Below, in pieces: positions 9,753 to 20,162 of a DNA stretch of 64,000 bases (the stretch's first letter is position 1; each line of letters begins with the position of its first letter). Under the pieces are notes generated by a model, which saw only the letters and a program-made list of their open reading frames with translations, made no database searches and had not been told where the DNA came from. The stretch lies in NCBI RefSeq assembly GCF_037023725.1, contig NZ_CP146077.1, positions 72,001-136,000 of the forward strand, in the 5' to 3' direction. The translations under genes and the position numbers were made by a program. This stretch comes from Pseudomonas bubulae (GTDB taxonomy: Bacteria > Pseudomonadota > Gammaproteobacteria > Pseudomonadales > Pseudomonadaceae).

Positions 9753-10631
9753 ATGCCTTGGCTGCAAGTACGCCTCGCCATCAGCCCGGAACAAGCCGAA
9801 ACCTACGAAGACGCGTTCCTCGAAGTCGGTGCCGTTTCGGTTACGTTCATGGACGCCGAAGACCAACCGATCTTCGAACCTGAGCTCAACACCACCCCGC
9901 TGTGGTCGCACACCCATTTGCTGGCACTGTTCGAAGGCGGCACCGAAGCCGAACTCGTACTCTCCCATCTGGAACTGCTGACCGGTTCGCCACTGCCTGA
10001 GCATCACGCCGAAGTGATCGAAGACCAGGACTGGGAACGCAGCTGGATGGACAATTTCCACCCGATGCGTTTTGGCAAGCGCCTGTGGATCGTGCCAAGC
10101 TGGCACGCGGCTCCCGAGCCGGATGCCGTCAACCTGCTGCTCGATCCGGGCCTGGCTTTCGGCACCGGCACCCACCCGACCACCGCCCTGTGCCTGGAAT
10201 GGCTGGACGGTCAGGACCTGAAAGACTGCAACGTGCTGGACTTCGGCTGCGGCTCGGGCATCCTCGCCATCGCAGCCCTGTTGCTGGGAGCCAAGGAAGC
10301 CGTCGGCACCGATATCGACGTGCAGGCGCTGGAAGCCTCACGCGACAACGCCAACCGCAACGGCATCGACCAGGCCCTGTTCCCGCTGTACCTGCCGCAA
10401 GACATGCCACAAGTGCAGGCCGATGTCGTGGTCGCCAACATCCTCGCCGGCCCACTGGTTGCTTTGGCCCCGCAACTGTCGAGCCTGGTCAAACCGGGTG
10501 GTCGCCTGGCACTGTCGGGCATCCTCGCCGAACAGGGCGAAGAAGTGGCCGCCGCTTACGCCCAGGACTTCGATCTGGACCCGATTGCCAATCGCGATGG
10601 CTGGGTGCGCATCAGCGGCCGTCGGCGCTAG
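9753..10631 (+). CDS. prmA: Ribosomal protein L11 methyltransferase
   Basis: This is a 292-residue SAM-dependent methyltransferase that trimethylates ribosomal protein L11. The N-terminal substrate-recognition domain (about 1-90) starts [14 protein letters not shown]. The C-terminal Rossmann domain has SAM motif I ([20 protein letters not shown]), [16 protein letters not shown], and the NILAGPL motif typical of PrmA. An in-frame GTG occurs 9 nt upstream, but the ATG at 9753 has AAAGGT at the right distance and gives the family's usual N-terminus. It is 30 bp upstream of the DUF3426 gene, as in PAO1. Confidence 0.95.
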   Translation: MPWLQVRLAISPEQAETYEDAFLEVGAVSVTFMDAEDQPIFEPELNTTPLWSHTHLLALFEGGTEAELVLSHLELLTGSPLPEHHAEVIEDQDWERSWMDNFHPMRFGKRLWIVPSWHAAPEPDAVNLLLDPGLAFGTGTHPTTALCLEWLDGQDLKDCNVLDFGCGSGILAIAALLLGAKEAVGTDIDVQALEASRDNANRNGIDQALFPLYLPQDMPQVQADVVVANILAGPLVALAPQLSSLVKPGGRLALSGILAEQGEEVAAAYAQDFDLDPIANRDGWVRISGRRR

Positions 10632-10661
10632 AATGAAACCATGCCCAATCCGGATGGCCGC

Positions 10662-11915
10662 ATGAGCGATAGCTTCGTTACCCAGTGCCCACATTGCCAG
10701 ACCAGTTTTCGCGTCAGCCACGCCCAATTGGGCATGGCGCGCGGTGTGGTGCGCTGTGGCGCCTGCCTGCAAGTGTTCAATGCCGCGCAGCAGCTGCTGA
10801 ACCAGAGCACTGAAACAGGGCAGCCGCCCGCCGTGGAGATGCCCGTCGTCGCCGCGCCCGAAGTGATCGAACCTGCCCCTGTCGAAGTACCTGCCCCAAC
10901 CGTGCCGGTCAACCCGGCACCGTGGCAGACCAGCACGATCGATCTCGACCATCTGGATCTGGACGAAGAACTGGCCAAGCTCGAAGAGCGTGAAATCCAG
11001 CCCAGCAAAAGCTTTGGCCAACCGCACAAGCCCAAAACCACGTCGCTAAGCGCTCGTCGCGAAACCTCTGACGCAGAAGAAGGTGAGTGGTCAGACAGCC
11101 TGTTCAGCGAATCTGCGGCAGACCGCGCCGAATCCGCCAAGGTTGCCGGGCAAGCCGCCGAGATTGCGCAAACCGGACGCACCGAGCCGTCATTGTCACT
11201 GGACCTCGATGAACCCGACGATACCCCGCCGCTTCAGCTTTCCCTGGACGACGACCTCGAACCGCCGCTGACAGGCGAACGACTGTCTGCCACCGAGGAC
11301 GAGGACGACGCACGCCCTGAGCCTGCGCCTGTCAGCAAGGACAGACGCAAACGCAATGAACCGGCCATGGGCGAAGACCCGCTGATGGATCTGGTGGACG
11401 ATCCGCTGCAGCTGGACTGGCAAAAACGCCGTACGCCCTGGGGCAAACGCCTGCTCTGGAGCTTGCTGGTACTCCTGGCCGCAGCCGCACTGGCCGGGCA
11501 GTACATTGCCAACCACTTCGACGAACTGGCACGCCAGGACCAGTACCGCCCGATCTTCCAGCAGCTGTGCCCGCAGATCGGCTGTACGGTGCCCTCCAAG
11601 GTCGATATCGACCGGATCAAGAGCAGCAATCTGGTGGTACGCAGCCATCCGGAATTCGCCGGTGCGCTGGTGGTGGATGCAATCCTCTACAATCGCGCAC
11701 CGTTCTCTCAGCCCTTCCCGCTGCTGGAACTGCGATTTGCCGATCTCAACGGCAAAATGATCGCCAGTCGTCGGTTTAAACCTGGCGAATACCTCAGCGG
11801 TGACTTGGCCAAAGCCGAAATGCCACCGCAAACCCCTATCCACATTGCTCTGGACATCCTCGACCCGGGCCCCAAGGCCGTGAACTACAGCCTGAGTTTT
11901 CACTCGCCCGAATGA
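10662..11915 (+). CDS. Zinc-ribbon / DUF3426 domain single-pass membrane protein
   Basis: This is a protein of about 417 residues. It opens with an MJ0042-type zinc ribbon containing two CxxC pairs (CPHCQTSFRV and RCGACLQVF). A long acidic, low-complexity linker follows (about 60-255). There is one transmembrane helix (about residues 267-287, LLWSLLVLLAAAALAGQYI) and a C-terminal DUF3426 domain (about 290-417). The architecture matches a conserved Pseudomonas protein located between prmA and dusB (PA4851-like). The molecular function is unknown. ATG 10662 (MSDSFVTQCPHC) gives the family-like N-terminus; ATG 10641, seven codons earlier, is also possible. Confidence 0.85.
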   Translation: MSDSFVTQCPHCQTSFRVSHAQLGMARGVVRCGACLQVFNAAQQLLNQSTETGQPPAVEMPVVAAPEVIEPAPVEVPAPTVPVNPAPWQTSTIDLDHLDLDEELAKLEEREIQPSKSFGQPHKPKTTSLSARRETSDAEEGEWSDSLFSESAADRAESAKVAGQAAEIAQTGRTEPSLSLDLDEPDDTPPLQLSLDDDLEPPLTGERLSATEDEDDARPEPAPVSKDRRKRNEPAMGEDPLMDLVDDPLQLDWQKRRTPWGKRLLWSLLVLLAAAALAGQYIANHFDELARQDQYRPIFQQLCPQIGCTVPSKVDIDRIKSSNLVVRSHPEFAGALVVDAILYNRAPFSQPFPLLELRFADLNGKMIASRRFKPGEYLSGDLAKAEMPPQTPIHIALDILDPGPKAVNYSLSFHSPE

Positions 11916-12112
11916 GCGGGTTTCGCACAAGTTGCTAGCTTTAAGCTGTAACCGACACGTTTAAAGCGCACCGGCTTGCCGCTTGACCCTTGAAACTTGC
12001 TGCTTATTGTTCAAAATTCACTCAATTGCAGCTTTAACCAGTCATCGAGAGCGGGTATCATGCCAACCCTTTTTCGAACTCCCAAGATCCGGCCCCACAA
12101 CAGGGAAGTCCT

Positions 12113-13126
12113 ATGTCGGCGGTACGCATCGGCCCATATACATTGAACAACGGTTTGATTCTCGCCCCCATGGCGGGTGTCACCGACCAGCCCTTTCGTC
12201 AGCTTTGCCGACGCATGGGTGCAGGCCTTGTTGTTTCGGAAATGGTCACCAGTGACATGAGTCTCTGGAACAGTCGCAAATCGCGCCTGCGCATGATTCA
12301 CGACGGTGATCCCGAGCCACGCTCGGTACAGATCGCCGGCGGTGATGCGCAAATGCTGGCAGACGCCGCCAGAGCCAATGTGGAGCTGGGCGCACAGATT
12401 ATTGATATCAACATGGGTTGCCCGGCAAAGAAGGTCTGCAACAAGGCCGCCGGCTCCGCGTTGCTGAAAGACGAAGCACTGGTAAACGAGATCCTGCAGG
12501 CCGTCGTGGCTGCGGTTGATGTGCCGGTTACCCTGAAGATCCGCACCGGCTGGGACCGGGACAACAAGAACGGCATCACGGTGGCAAAGATCGCCGAACA
12601 AGCCGGGATCAGCGCACTGGCGGTGCACGGCAGAACCCGTGCCGACCTGTACACCGGTGATGCCGAGTACGACACCATTGCCGCGATCAAGCAGGCCGTG
12701 TCGATACCGGTGTTTGCCAACGGCGATATCGATTCACCCCAAAAGGCCCTGCACGTGCTGAGCGCGACCGGGGCTGACGGACTGTTGATTGGCAGGGCGG
12801 CCCAGGGGCGGCCCTGGATTTTCCGCGAAGTCGATCACTTTCTGCGTACCGGGCAACTGCTGCCGGCACCGGAGATGATCGAAGTGGAACGTATTCTGCT
12901 AGAGCACCTGGCTGCATTGCACACCTTCTATGGGGAGGTGCTGGGCGTACGTATCGCCCGTAAGCATGTCGGGTGGTATCTGGCAACCTTGCCGGGCGCC
13001 AAGGAGTTTCGCGCCCACTTCAATCGTTTGGAAGATACGGAAGCACAATGCGCCAACGTTCAGGCGTTTTTCGCCGAACGACACAAGAGCCTGGTGACAG
13101 GGGACGAAGGATGGGTGGCCGCATGA
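12113..13126 (+). CDS. dusB: tRNA-dihydrouridine synthase B
   Basis: This is a 337-residue FMN-dependent enzyme that reduces uridine to dihydrouridine in the tRNA D-loop. It has the TIM-barrel start [20 protein letters not shown], the catalytic Cys103 in [23 protein letters not shown]-contact segments TLKIRTGWD and [12 protein letters not shown], and [13 protein letters not shown] near the end. The ATG follows GGGAAGTCCT. Its stop overlaps the fis start by ATGA, reproducing the classic dusB-fis operon of gammaproteobacteria, so fis expression is likely coupled to dusB translation. Confidence 0.95.
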   Translation: MSAVRIGPYTLNNGLILAPMAGVTDQPFRQLCRRMGAGLVVSEMVTSDMSLWNSRKSRLRMIHDGDPEPRSVQIAGGDAQMLADAARANVELGAQIIDINMGCPAKKVCNKAAGSALLKDEALVNEILQAVVAAVDVPVTLKIRTGWDRDNKNGITVAKIAEQAGISALAVHGRTRADLYTGDAEYDTIAAIKQAVSIPVFANGDIDSPQKALHVLSATGADGLLIGRAAQGRPWIFREVDHFLRTGQLLPAPEMIEVERILLEHLAALHTFYGEVLGVRIARKHVGWYLATLPGAKEFRAHFNRLEDTEAQCANVQAFFAERHKSLVTGDEGWVAA

Positions 13127-13443
13127 CGATGATGACCGAGACATTAGTGAGTGGAACAACGCCCGTGAGCGACAACGTCAACTTGAAACAGCACCTCAAT
13201 ACACCGAGCGAAGAAGGCCAGACCCTTCGCGGGAGTGTCGAGAAGGCGCTGCACAATTATTTCGCCCATCTGGAGGGCGCTGAAGTCACGGACGTCTACA
13301 ACCTGGTACTTTCCGAAGTCGAGGCTCCCCTTCTCGAGTGCGTCATGAACTACGTCAAGGGCAACCAGACCAAGGCCTCCGAGCTGCTGGGCCTCAATCG
13401 CGGCACCTTGCGCAAAAAGCTCAAACAGTACGATCTGCTGTAA
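13123..13443 (+). CDS. fis: Fis family DNA-bending transcriptional regulator
   Basis: This is a nucleoid-associated protein of 106 residues. The C-terminal helix-turn-helix is intact ([20 protein letters not shown], then LKQYDLL), as are the core dimerisation helices ([16 protein letters not shown]). The N-terminus reads [12 protein letters not shown] 13123 overlaps the dusB stop by ATGA, and ATGs at 13129 and 13132 are alternatives, all giving essentially the same protein. It is expected to bend DNA and modulate rRNA and growth-phase genes. A hairpin with a T-run follows the stop. Confidence 0.95.
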   Translation: MTMMTETLVSGTTPVSDNVNLKQHLNTPSEEGQTLRGSVEKALHNYFAHLEGAEVTDVYNLVLSEVEAPLLECVMNYVKGNQTKASELLGLNRGTLRKKLKQYDLL

Positions 13444-13460
13444 GCATTCAATCAAACCTG

Positions 13461-13493
13461 AAAGGCGTCCTGATAAAACAGGCCGCCTTTTTT
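13461..13493 (+). terminator. Rho-independent terminator after dusB-fis
   Basis: AAAGGCG at 13461-13467 pairs with CGCCTTT at 13484-13490. An inner CCTG/CAGG pairing closes on ATAAAA, and the stem runs into a T-tract (CGCCTTTTTT). It lies 18 bp after the fis stop and before purH. Confidence 0.85.
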
Positions 13494-13524
13494 GCTGACT
13501 CCTTTGCTTTTGATGGAAATCGAG

Positions 13525-15132
13525 ATGACCGATCAGACTACCCGCCTGCCGATCCGCCGCGCTCTAATCAGCGTTTCCGACAAAACCGGAATCCTTGATT
13601 TCGCCCGTGAACTGGAAGCCCTCGGCGTCGAGATCCTGTCCACTGGCGGTACCTTCAAGCTGCTGCAAGACAACGGTGTGGCCGCTGTTGAAGTCGCGGA
13701 CTACACCGGCTTTGCAGAAATGATGGACGGTCGGGTGAAAACCCTGCATCCGAAAATCCACGGCGGCATCCTGGGCCGTCGCGGCATCGACGACGACATC
13801 ATGAACGAGCACGGCATCAAGCCGATCGACCTGGTCGCGGTCAACCTCTACCCGTTCGAAGCCACCATCTCCAAACCAGGTTGCGACCTGCCGACCGCCA
13901 TCGAGAACATCGATATCGGTGGCCCGACCATGGTTCGCTCGGCAGCGAAAAACCACAAAGACGTGGCCATCGTGGTCAATGCCAGCGACTACGCCAATGT
14001 TCTGGAAAACCTCAAGGCCGGCGGCCTGACCTACGCGCAGCGTTTCGACCTGATGCTCAAGGCCTTCGAACACACTGCCGCCTACGACGGCATGATCGCC
14101 AACTACCTGGGCACCGTGAACCAGGCTGCTGAAACACTGAGCACCGAAGACCGCGGCCTGTTCCCGCGCACCTTCAACAGCCAGTTCATCAAGGCCCAGG
14201 AAATGCGCTACGGCGAGAACCCGCACCAGAAAGCGGCGTTCTACGTTGAAGCCAAGCCGACCGAAGTCAGCATTGCCACTGCAACCCAGCTGCAAGGCAA
14301 GGAACTGTCGTTCAACAACGTGGCCGATACCGATGCCGCGCTGGAATGTGTAAAAAGCTTTGTCAAACCGGCATGCGTCATCGTCAAGCACGCCAACCCG
14401 TGCGGCGTTGCCGTCAGCCCGGACGCCGAAGGCGGCATTCGCCAGGCCTACGAGCTGGCATACGCCACGGATACCGAGTCGGCTTTCGGCGGCATTATCG
14501 CTTTCAACCGTGAGCTGGACGCCGAAACGGCCAAGGCCATTGTCGAGCGTCAGTTCGTTGAAGTGATCATCGCCCCGTCCGTGAGCGAAGAAGCCCGCGC
14601 CATCGTGGCCGCCAAAGCCAACGTGCGCCTGCTGGCCTGCGGCCAGTGGAGCGAAGATCGCGCCCCGGCCTGGGACTTCAAACGCGTTAACGGCGGTTTG
14701 CTGGTACAGAGCCGCGACATCGAGATGATCGGCAGCGAAGACCTGAAAGTCGTGACCAAGCGCGCCCCGAGCGAGCAAGAGATCAACGACCTGATCTTTG
14801 CCTGGAAAGTGGCCAAGTACGTAAAATCCAACGCCATTGTTTACGCCAAGGGTCGTCAGACCATCGGTGTCGGCGCAGGCCAGATGAGCCGCGTAAACTC
14901 GGCCCGTATCGCTGCGATCAAGGCTGAACACGCCGGCCTGCAAGTGCAGGGCGCGGTCATGGCATCGGACGCATTCTTCCCGTTCCGTGACGGCATCGAC
15001 AACGCAGCCAAAGCCGGCATCACTGCCGTGATCCAGCCAGGCGGCTCGATGCGTGACAACGAAGTGATTGCAGCCGCTGACGAAGCGGGCATTGCCATGG
15101 TGTTCACCGGCATGCGCCACTTCCGTCACTAA
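13525..15132 (+). CDS. purH: Bifunctional AICAR transformylase / IMP cyclohydrolase
   Basis: This is a 535-residue enzyme of the last two steps of de novo IMP synthesis. The N-terminal IMP cyclohydrolase domain (about 1-200) carries [23 protein letters not shown] and [15 protein letters not shown]. The C-terminal AICAR formyltransferase domain has the catalytic Lys-His pair near residue 288 ([12 protein letters not shown]) and later [15 protein letters not shown] 13525 ([14 protein letters not shown]) gives the family length; upstream in-frame codons overlap the Shine-Dalgarno-like GATGGAAATCGAG. It is followed by a REP-type repeat and then purD. Confidence 0.96.
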   Translation: MTDQTTRLPIRRALISVSDKTGILDFARELEALGVEILSTGGTFKLLQDNGVAAVEVADYTGFAEMMDGRVKTLHPKIHGGILGRRGIDDDIMNEHGIKPIDLVAVNLYPFEATISKPGCDLPTAIENIDIGGPTMVRSAAKNHKDVAIVVNASDYANVLENLKAGGLTYAQRFDLMLKAFEHTAAYDGMIANYLGTVNQAAETLSTEDRGLFPRTFNSQFIKAQEMRYGENPHQKAAFYVEAKPTEVSIATATQLQGKELSFNNVADTDAALECVKSFVKPACVIVKHANPCGVAVSPDAEGGIRQAYELAYATDTESAFGGIIAFNRELDAETAKAIVERQFVEVIIAPSVSEEARAIVAAKANVRLLACGQWSEDRAPAWDFKRVNGGLLVQSRDIEMIGSEDLKVVTKRAPSEQEINDLIFAWKVAKYVKSNAIVYAKGRQTIGVGAGQMSRVNSARIAAIKAEHAGLQVQGAVMASDAFFPFRDGIDNAAKAGITAVIQPGGSMRDNEVIAAADEAGIAMVFTGMRHFRH

Positions 15133-15155
15133 CAGCACGATCCCATGTAGGCACC

Positions 15156-15256
15156 GGCTTTTGTGGGAGCTGGCTTGCCTGCGACAGCAACACCTCGGTA
15201 GTGTCTGAAACACCGAGGTGCCTGTATCGCGGGCAAGCCCGGCTCCCACAAAAGCC
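15156..15256. repeat. REP-type inverted pair with inner hairpin, between purH and purD
   Basis: The outer arms GGCTTTTGTGGGAGCTGGCT and AGCCCGGCTCCCACAAAAGC (plus a final C) pair nearly perfectly. A second perfect 8-bp hairpin, CACCTCGG (15191-15198) with CCGAGGTG (15213-15220), sits inside. This is a diverged member of the REP family. It may attenuate read-through from purH into purD. Confidence 0.8.
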
Positions 15257-15315
15257 CGGCCTTCAGGCACCTCAGCGGTGCTCATCAGAATTCAGCGTCA
15301 TCCGAGGTTTTTGAA

Positions 15316-16614
15316 ATGAATGTTTTGATCATTGGCAGCGGTGGCCGCGAACACGCACTGGCCTGGAAAGTAGCTCAGGACCCACGTGTCGCCAAAGTAT
15401 TCGTTGCCCCGGGCAACGCCGGCACCGCCATTGAAGCCAAATGCGAGAACGTCGCCATCGACGTGCTGGCCCTTGAGCAACTGGCAGACTTTGCCGAGAA
15501 AAACGTTTCCCTGACCATCGTGGGCCCGGAAGTCCCGCTGGTTGCCGGTGTGGTTGACCTGTTCCGCTCCCGTGGCCTGGACTGCTTCGGCCCGACCGCT
15601 GGCGCTGCCCAGCTGGAAGGCTCCAAGGCGTTCACCAAAGACTTCCTGGCGCGTCACAAGATCCCGACCGCCGACTACCAGAACTTCACCGAAATCGAAC
15701 CGGCTCTGGCTTACCTGCAGAAAGTCGGCGCGCCGATCGTGATCAAGGCTGACGGCCTGGCCGCAGGTAAAGGCGTTATCGTCGCCATGACCCTGGCCGA
15801 AGCCGAAGACGCCGTGCGTGACATGCTCGCAGGCAACGCCTTTGGCGAAGCCGGCTCGCGCGTGGTGATCGAAGAGTTCCTCGACGGCGAAGAAGCCAGC
15901 TTTATCGTGATGGTCGACGGCAAGAACGTATTGCCGATGGCCACCAGCCAGGACCACAAGCGTGTCGGCGACGGCGACACCGGCCCGAACACCGGAGGCA
16001 TGGGCGCTTACTCTCCTGCCCCGGTGGTCACCGCTGACGTTCATCAGCGCGTCATGGACCTGGTCATCTGGCCAACCGTGCGTGGCATGGCCGAAGAAGG
16101 CAACGTCTACACCGGTTTCCTGTACGCAGGGCTGATGATCGACAAGGCCGGTAACCCGAAAGTGATCGAGTTCAACTGCCGCTTCGGCGATCCGGAAACC
16201 CAACCGGTGATGCTGCGCCTGCAATCGAGCCTGGTACTGCTGGTTGAAGCGGCTCTGGCTCAAGCGCTGGACAAGGTTGAAGCGCAATGGGATCCGCGCC
16301 CGAGCCTGGGTATCGTGCTTGCCGCCGGCGGCTACCCTGGCGATTACGCCAAAGGTACTGTCATCCAGGGTCTGGACGCAGCCGCCAAGCTGGAAGGCAA
16401 AGTGTTCCATGCCGGCACTGCACTCAATCAAGCCGGTGAGGTGGTGACCTCGGGGGGTCGCGTGTTGTGCGCAACCGCCATGGGCGACACCGTAGAAGCG
16501 GCACAGCACAAGGCTTACGAGCTGGCCAAGGCCATCGAGTGGGAGGGTTGCTTCTACCGTAACGATATCGGCTACCGTGCCATTGCTCGCGAACGTGGTG
16601 AACCTCAGGAGTAA
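15316..16614 (+). CDS. purD: Phosphoribosylamine-glycine ligase
   Basis: This is a 432-residue ATP-grasp ligase making GAR from phosphoribosylamine, glycine and ATP in purine synthesis. Motifs include the N-terminal GSGGREHALAWKVAQDP, GPEVPLVAGVVDLF, the ATP-grasp PIVIKADGLAAGKGV, and GDGDTGPNTGGMGAYSPAPV. ATG 15316 follows GAGGTTTTTGAA. The C-terminus (RGEPQE) is a few residues longer than the common form. A G/C-rich imperfect hairpin without a T-run lies at 16625-16660, so termination there is uncertain. The purH-purD-retS order matches PAO1. Confidence 0.96.
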   Translation: MNVLIIGSGGREHALAWKVAQDPRVAKVFVAPGNAGTAIEAKCENVAIDVLALEQLADFAEKNVSLTIVGPEVPLVAGVVDLFRSRGLDCFGPTAGAAQLEGSKAFTKDFLARHKIPTADYQNFTEIEPALAYLQKVGAPIVIKADGLAAGKGVIVAMTLAEAEDAVRDMLAGNAFGEAGSRVVIEEFLDGEEASFIVMVDGKNVLPMATSQDHKRVGDGDTGPNTGGMGAYSPAPVVTADVHQRVMDLVIWPTVRGMAEEGNVYTGFLYAGLMIDKAGNPKVIEFNCRFGDPETQPVMLRLQSSLVLLVEAALAQALDKVEAQWDPRPSLGIVLAAGGYPGDYAKGTVIQGLDAAAKLEGKVFHAGTALNQAGEVVTSGGRVLCATAMGDTVEAAQHKAYELAKAIEWEGCFYRNDIGYRAIARERGEPQE

Positions 16615-16713
16615 ACACTCCATACGGATAGGCGGGGCGTCTGCGCCCTTGCCTAACCGTTCCAGGCCCGCGCATAGTTACCGTCTAGCTTCAATCCATG
16701 AAGGGATTTCGCC

Positions 16714-19494
16714 GTGCGCTGGCTCAGGATCGCCATAGCTTTTACCGCCGCCCTACTGGCCACTGTGCTTGGCATGATGCCTGCGCAAGCCGCTACAGCG
16801 ACCAGTTGGTCTGTTCTGTCAGACCCGCAGGCCAGCCTGCAACTGAGCGATGTACGCTCCCCTCGCCTGTCCAGCCAGTTCAGCCCTGTCGACCTTGACC
16901 GCATTGGTGCTGCTGAACCCGGCGAAGCCTTGTGGCTGCGCGTACGCCTGCAACCCGACAAGCACGAGCAGATCCTGCGGCTGTTTGCCCCTGACCTGGC
17001 GCGCCTGGACATGTATGTATTCGATGATCAAAAACTGATCAGCGAAATCAACACCGGCTCGGCATTGCCCACCAACCGCAAACCGGTGCCCAGCAGTGAC
17101 TACCTGCTGCCCCTGCCGCAAAGCGCCGAACCGCTGGATGTTTACCTGCGCATGGTCTCTGACCACCAGCTGCGCCCCCACATTACTCTCGACACTGCCG
17201 TGATGCTGGCCGCCAGCCAGAGCAAGCCCCTGCTCTATGGCCTGTTGCTGGGCTGCATGACGATGCTGTTGCTGCACAACATTGTGCGCTTTGCCTTCAG
17301 CCGCTCACCCAGCAGCCTGTGGCTGGCGATCTGCGAAGCATTGCTCATGGCCAGTTCAGTGTTGTTCCTGAACCTGCTCGACCCCTGGCTGGGGCAGTGG
17401 CACAGCCTGCAAACCCCGGGCGCCTACCTGACACTGCTGCTGACCGCCCCGTGCGGGCTGATGTTCACCTATAGTTTTTTCGCGAGTCGCGGTGCCCATC
17501 GGCTGCTCAAACTGCTGCTGCTGGACATTCTTATTATCGCCCTCGGTGGCCTGTTGCTGCTGTTTATCGACAACCTGCCGCTAAACCTCATTACCTATGC
17601 CCTGGTCGGACTGGCAAGTGTCAGCATTCTGGCCGTATCGGTTTACCACTGGCAAAAGGGCTACAAACCGGCACGCATGTTTGCCATGGCGATGGTGATT
17701 TTCAATATCGGCACCCTGGTGATTCTCCCGGCGCTGCTGGGCCTGACCCTCATCGCACCGCAGGAGCTGGTGCTGGCGCTGATGTGCGTGGTGTGCATCA
17801 GCGGCTTGCTGATGAGCTTCGCCCTGAGCGAACGCAACCGCAGCATCACCCAGGCCCAGTTCAGCATCAGCCGCGAACTGGCGGCCAGCACGGCCGAAGT
17901 CAATGCCAAGGCCGAGTTCCTGTCCAAGATCAGCCATGAAATCCGCACCCCCATGAACGGCGTGCTGGGCATGACCGAGCTGCTGCTGGGCACACCGCTT
18001 TCGGTCAAGCAGCGCGACTACGTACAGACCATCCACAGCGCCGGTAATGAGCTGCTGACGCTGATCAACGAAATCCTCGACATCTCCAAGCTTGAGTCAG
18101 GGCAGATCGAACTGGATGACGTGCAGTTCGACCTCAATGCCCTGATCGAGGATTGCCTGAGCATCTCCCGCACCAAGGCCGAACAGCAGAACGTCGAACT
18201 CATCAGCTTTATCCAGCCACAAGTGCCACGGGTGATCAGCGGCGACCCCACACGCCTGCGCCAGACCCTGCTCAGCCTGCTCGAAAGCTCCCTGAAAAAG
18301 ACCGACGAGGGTGAGATCCTGATCGTCGTGGCCCTTGAGGAGCGCAATGGCCCGCCACGCTTGCGCATTGCCATCCAGGACTCCGGCCAGCCGATGGATG
18401 AGCAGGAGCGTGACGCCCTGTTGCACGCCGAACTGCACAGCAAGAACTTCCTTGCCGCAACCCGCCTTGGCGGCCACCTGGGGCTGGTGATCGCCCGCCA
18501 GCTGATCATGCTGATGGGCGGCGAATTCGGCATAAAGTCCGGTCAAACCACCGGCAGCAACCTGTGGCTGACCCTGCCCCTGGACCCGCAACACCTGGAA
18601 CACCCAACCTCGGACCTCGACAGCCCGCTCAAAGGCGCGCGGGTACTGGTGGTGGACGACAACGACACCTGCCGCAAAGTGCTGGTGCAGCAATGCTCCG
18701 CCTGGGGCTTGAATGTCAGCGCCGCCGCCTCGGGCAAGGAAGCCCTGGCCTTGCTGCGCACCAAGGCGCACTTGCGAGACTACTTCGACATCGTCCTGCT
18801 GGACCAGAACATGCCCGGCATGACCGGCATGCAACTGGCCGCCAAGATCAAGGAAGACCCGAGCCTGAACCACGACATCCTGCTGGTCATGCTCACCGGT
18901 ATCAGTAATGCCCCTAGCAAGATCATTGCGCGTAACTGCGGGATCAAGCGCATCCTCGCCAAGCCGGTGGCCGGCTACACCCTCAAGACCACCCTGGCGG
19001 ACGAACTGACCCAGCGCAACAAAGGCCATGCCGCCGCACAAACCACCGCCAATGGCCCCGCTGCCGTTGCGGTCTCCGTGCCCGGCGACTTCCGCATTCT
19101 GGTGGCCGAAGACAACAACATCTCGACCAAGGTTATCCGCGGCATGCTGGGCAAGCTCAACCTGAACCCGGACACGGCCTGCAATGGTGCCGAAGCGCTC
19201 AAGGCGATGAAGACCCAGCGCTATGACCTGGTGCTGATGGACTGTGAAATGCCGGTACTCGACGGATTTTCCGCCACCGAGCAGTTGCGCGCCTGGGAAG
19301 TCAGCCACCAGCGGGTACGAACTCCGGTTGTCGCCCTGACCGCCCACATCCTTACCGAACACAAGGAACGCGCCCGGCAGGCCGGTATGGACGGGCATAT
19401 GTCCAAACCCGTGGAGCTGTCGCAACTGCGCGAACTGGTGGAGTTTTGGGTCGAACAACGTGAGCTGCGTCAATCCCGTACGCAACTGTCCTAA
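16714..19494 (+). CDS. retS: Hybrid sensor histidine kinase RetS
   Basis: This is a 926-residue regulator that in Pseudomonas forms heterodimers with GacS and blocks GacS-GacA-RsmY/Z signalling, switching between acute and chronic lifestyles. In order it has a signal peptide (1-27), a periplasmic 7TMR-DISMED2 sensor (about 30-165), seven transmembrane helices (about 172-370), a dimerisation helix with His408 (KISHEIRTPMNG), a catalytic-like domain (about 450-620), receiver 1 with Asp697 (VLLDQNMPG) and receiver 2 with Asp843 (LMDCEMPVLDG). Both receivers keep their acidic pockets and TxKP-type lysines. The ATPase domain lacks the usual N-box Asn (SLLESSLKKT). The start is GTG with AAGGGA nine nt upstream; the nearby ATG is out of frame. 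Confidence 0.93.
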   Translation: MRWLRIAIAFTAALLATVLGMMPAQAATATSWSVLSDPQASLQLSDVRSPRLSSQFSPVDLDRIGAAEPGEALWLRVRLQPDKHEQILRLFAPDLARLDMYVFDDQKLISEINTGSALPTNRKPVPSSDYLLPLPQSAEPLDVYLRMVSDHQLRPHITLDTAVMLAASQSKPLLYGLLLGCMTMLLLHNIVRFAFSRSPSSLWLAICEALLMASSVLFLNLLDPWLGQWHSLQTPGAYLTLLLTAPCGLMFTYSFFASRGAHRLLKLLLLDILIIALGGLLLLFIDNLPLNLITYALVGLASVSILAVSVYHWQKGYKPARMFAMAMVIFNIGTLVILPALLGLTLIAPQELVLALMCVVCISGLLMSFALSERNRSITQAQFSISRELAASTAEVNAKAEFLSKISHEIRTPMNGVLGMTELLLGTPLSVKQRDYVQTIHSAGNELLTLINEILDISKLESGQIELDDVQFDLNALIEDCLSISRTKAEQQNVELISFIQPQVPRVISGDPTRLRQTLLSLLESSLKKTDEGEILIVVALEERNGPPRLRIAIQDSGQPMDEQERDALLHAELHSKNFLAATRLGGHLGLVIARQLIMLMGGEFGIKSGQTTGSNLWLTLPLDPQHLEHPTSDLDSPLKGARVLVVDDNDTCRKVLVQQCSAWGLNVSAAASGKEALALLRTKAHLRDYFDIVLLDQNMPGMTGMQLAAKIKEDPSLNHDILLVMLTGISNAPSKIIARNCGIKRILAKPVAGYTLKTTLADELTQRNKGHAAAQTTANGPAAVAVSVPGDFRILVAEDNNISTKVIRGMLGKLNLNPDTACNGAEALKAMKTQRYDLVLMDCEMPVLDGFSATEQLRAWEVSHQRVRTPVVALTAHILTEHKERARQAGMDGHMSKPVELSQLRELVEFWVEQRELRQSRTQLS

Positions 19495-19552
19495 CAGACA
19501 GCCAATCCCCCTGATAGACTTTCGGCGCCCCCTATCGATGTGAGCTCAGACC

Positions 19553-20149
19553 ATGCTCCATGTGCTGTTCAGTGTGTACTTGAAGATGCTGGTGCTTTAC
19601 AGCCCGTTTTTCGTGCTGTCGTGCTTTATCAGCCTGACCCGGGGTTACTCGAACAAGGAACGCCGCCGGCTGGCCTGGAAAGTGGCCCTGGCCACGCTGA
19701 TCTCCAGTGTATTGCTGTACCTGTTCGGGCGCACGATCTTCAGCGTCTTCGGCATCACCGTCGATGCATTCCGCATCGGTGCCGGCAGCGTGCTGTTTAT
19801 CTCGGCGCTGGGCATGGCCCAAGGCAAGTCTGCGGTGCAAACAGACAATGTGCAGCAGGACGTGACGATTGTGCCCTTGACCATCCCGCTCACTGTCGGG
19901 CCCGGCACGATCGGTGCGTTGCTGGTCATGGGTGTCAGCCAGCCCCACTGGGATGACAAGCTGATGGCGATTGTCAGTATTGCCCTGGCCAGCCTGACGG
20001 TGGGCGTGGTGCTTTACCTGTCCAACCGCATCGAACGGATTCTCGGTGAGCAGGGCTTGCAGATCGTCAGCCGCCTGATGGGCCTGTTTGTCTGCGCCCT
20101 TGCAGCGCAGATCATCTTTACCGGGATCAGGGGCTATATGGTCCCCTGA
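19553..20149 (+). CDS. MarC family integral membrane protein
   Basis: This is a 198-residue protein with about six hydrophobic segments and the MarC/UPF0056 signature VPLTIPLTVGPGTIGALLVM in the middle. The N-terminal helix (LFSVYLKMLVLYSPFFVLSC) contains the family's short polar break. MarC was once linked to multiple antibiotic resistance, but that role was later withdrawn, and the function is unknown. It is 58 bp after retS on the same strand and convergent with cobJ, with a REP pair between them. Confidence 0.88.
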   Translation: MLHVLFSVYLKMLVLYSPFFVLSCFISLTRGYSNKERRRLAWKVALATLISSVLLYLFGRTIFSVFGITVDAFRIGAGSVLFISALGMAQGKSAVQTDNVQQDVTIVPLTIPLTVGPGTIGALLVMGVSQPHWDDKLMAIVSIALASLTVGVVLYLSNRIERILGEQGLQIVSRLMGLFVCALAAQIIFTGIRGYMVP

Positions 20150-20162
20150 AAACACATAGAAC

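Noticed and set aside
13564..15285. 573-codon open frame antisense to purH
   Set aside because: purH is unmistakable on the plus strand; the antisense peptide has no family features and is an artefact of GC-skewed third positions.
16625..16660. Terminator candidate after purD
   Set aside because: The inverted repeat is imperfect and there is no T-run, so I do not list it as a terminator.
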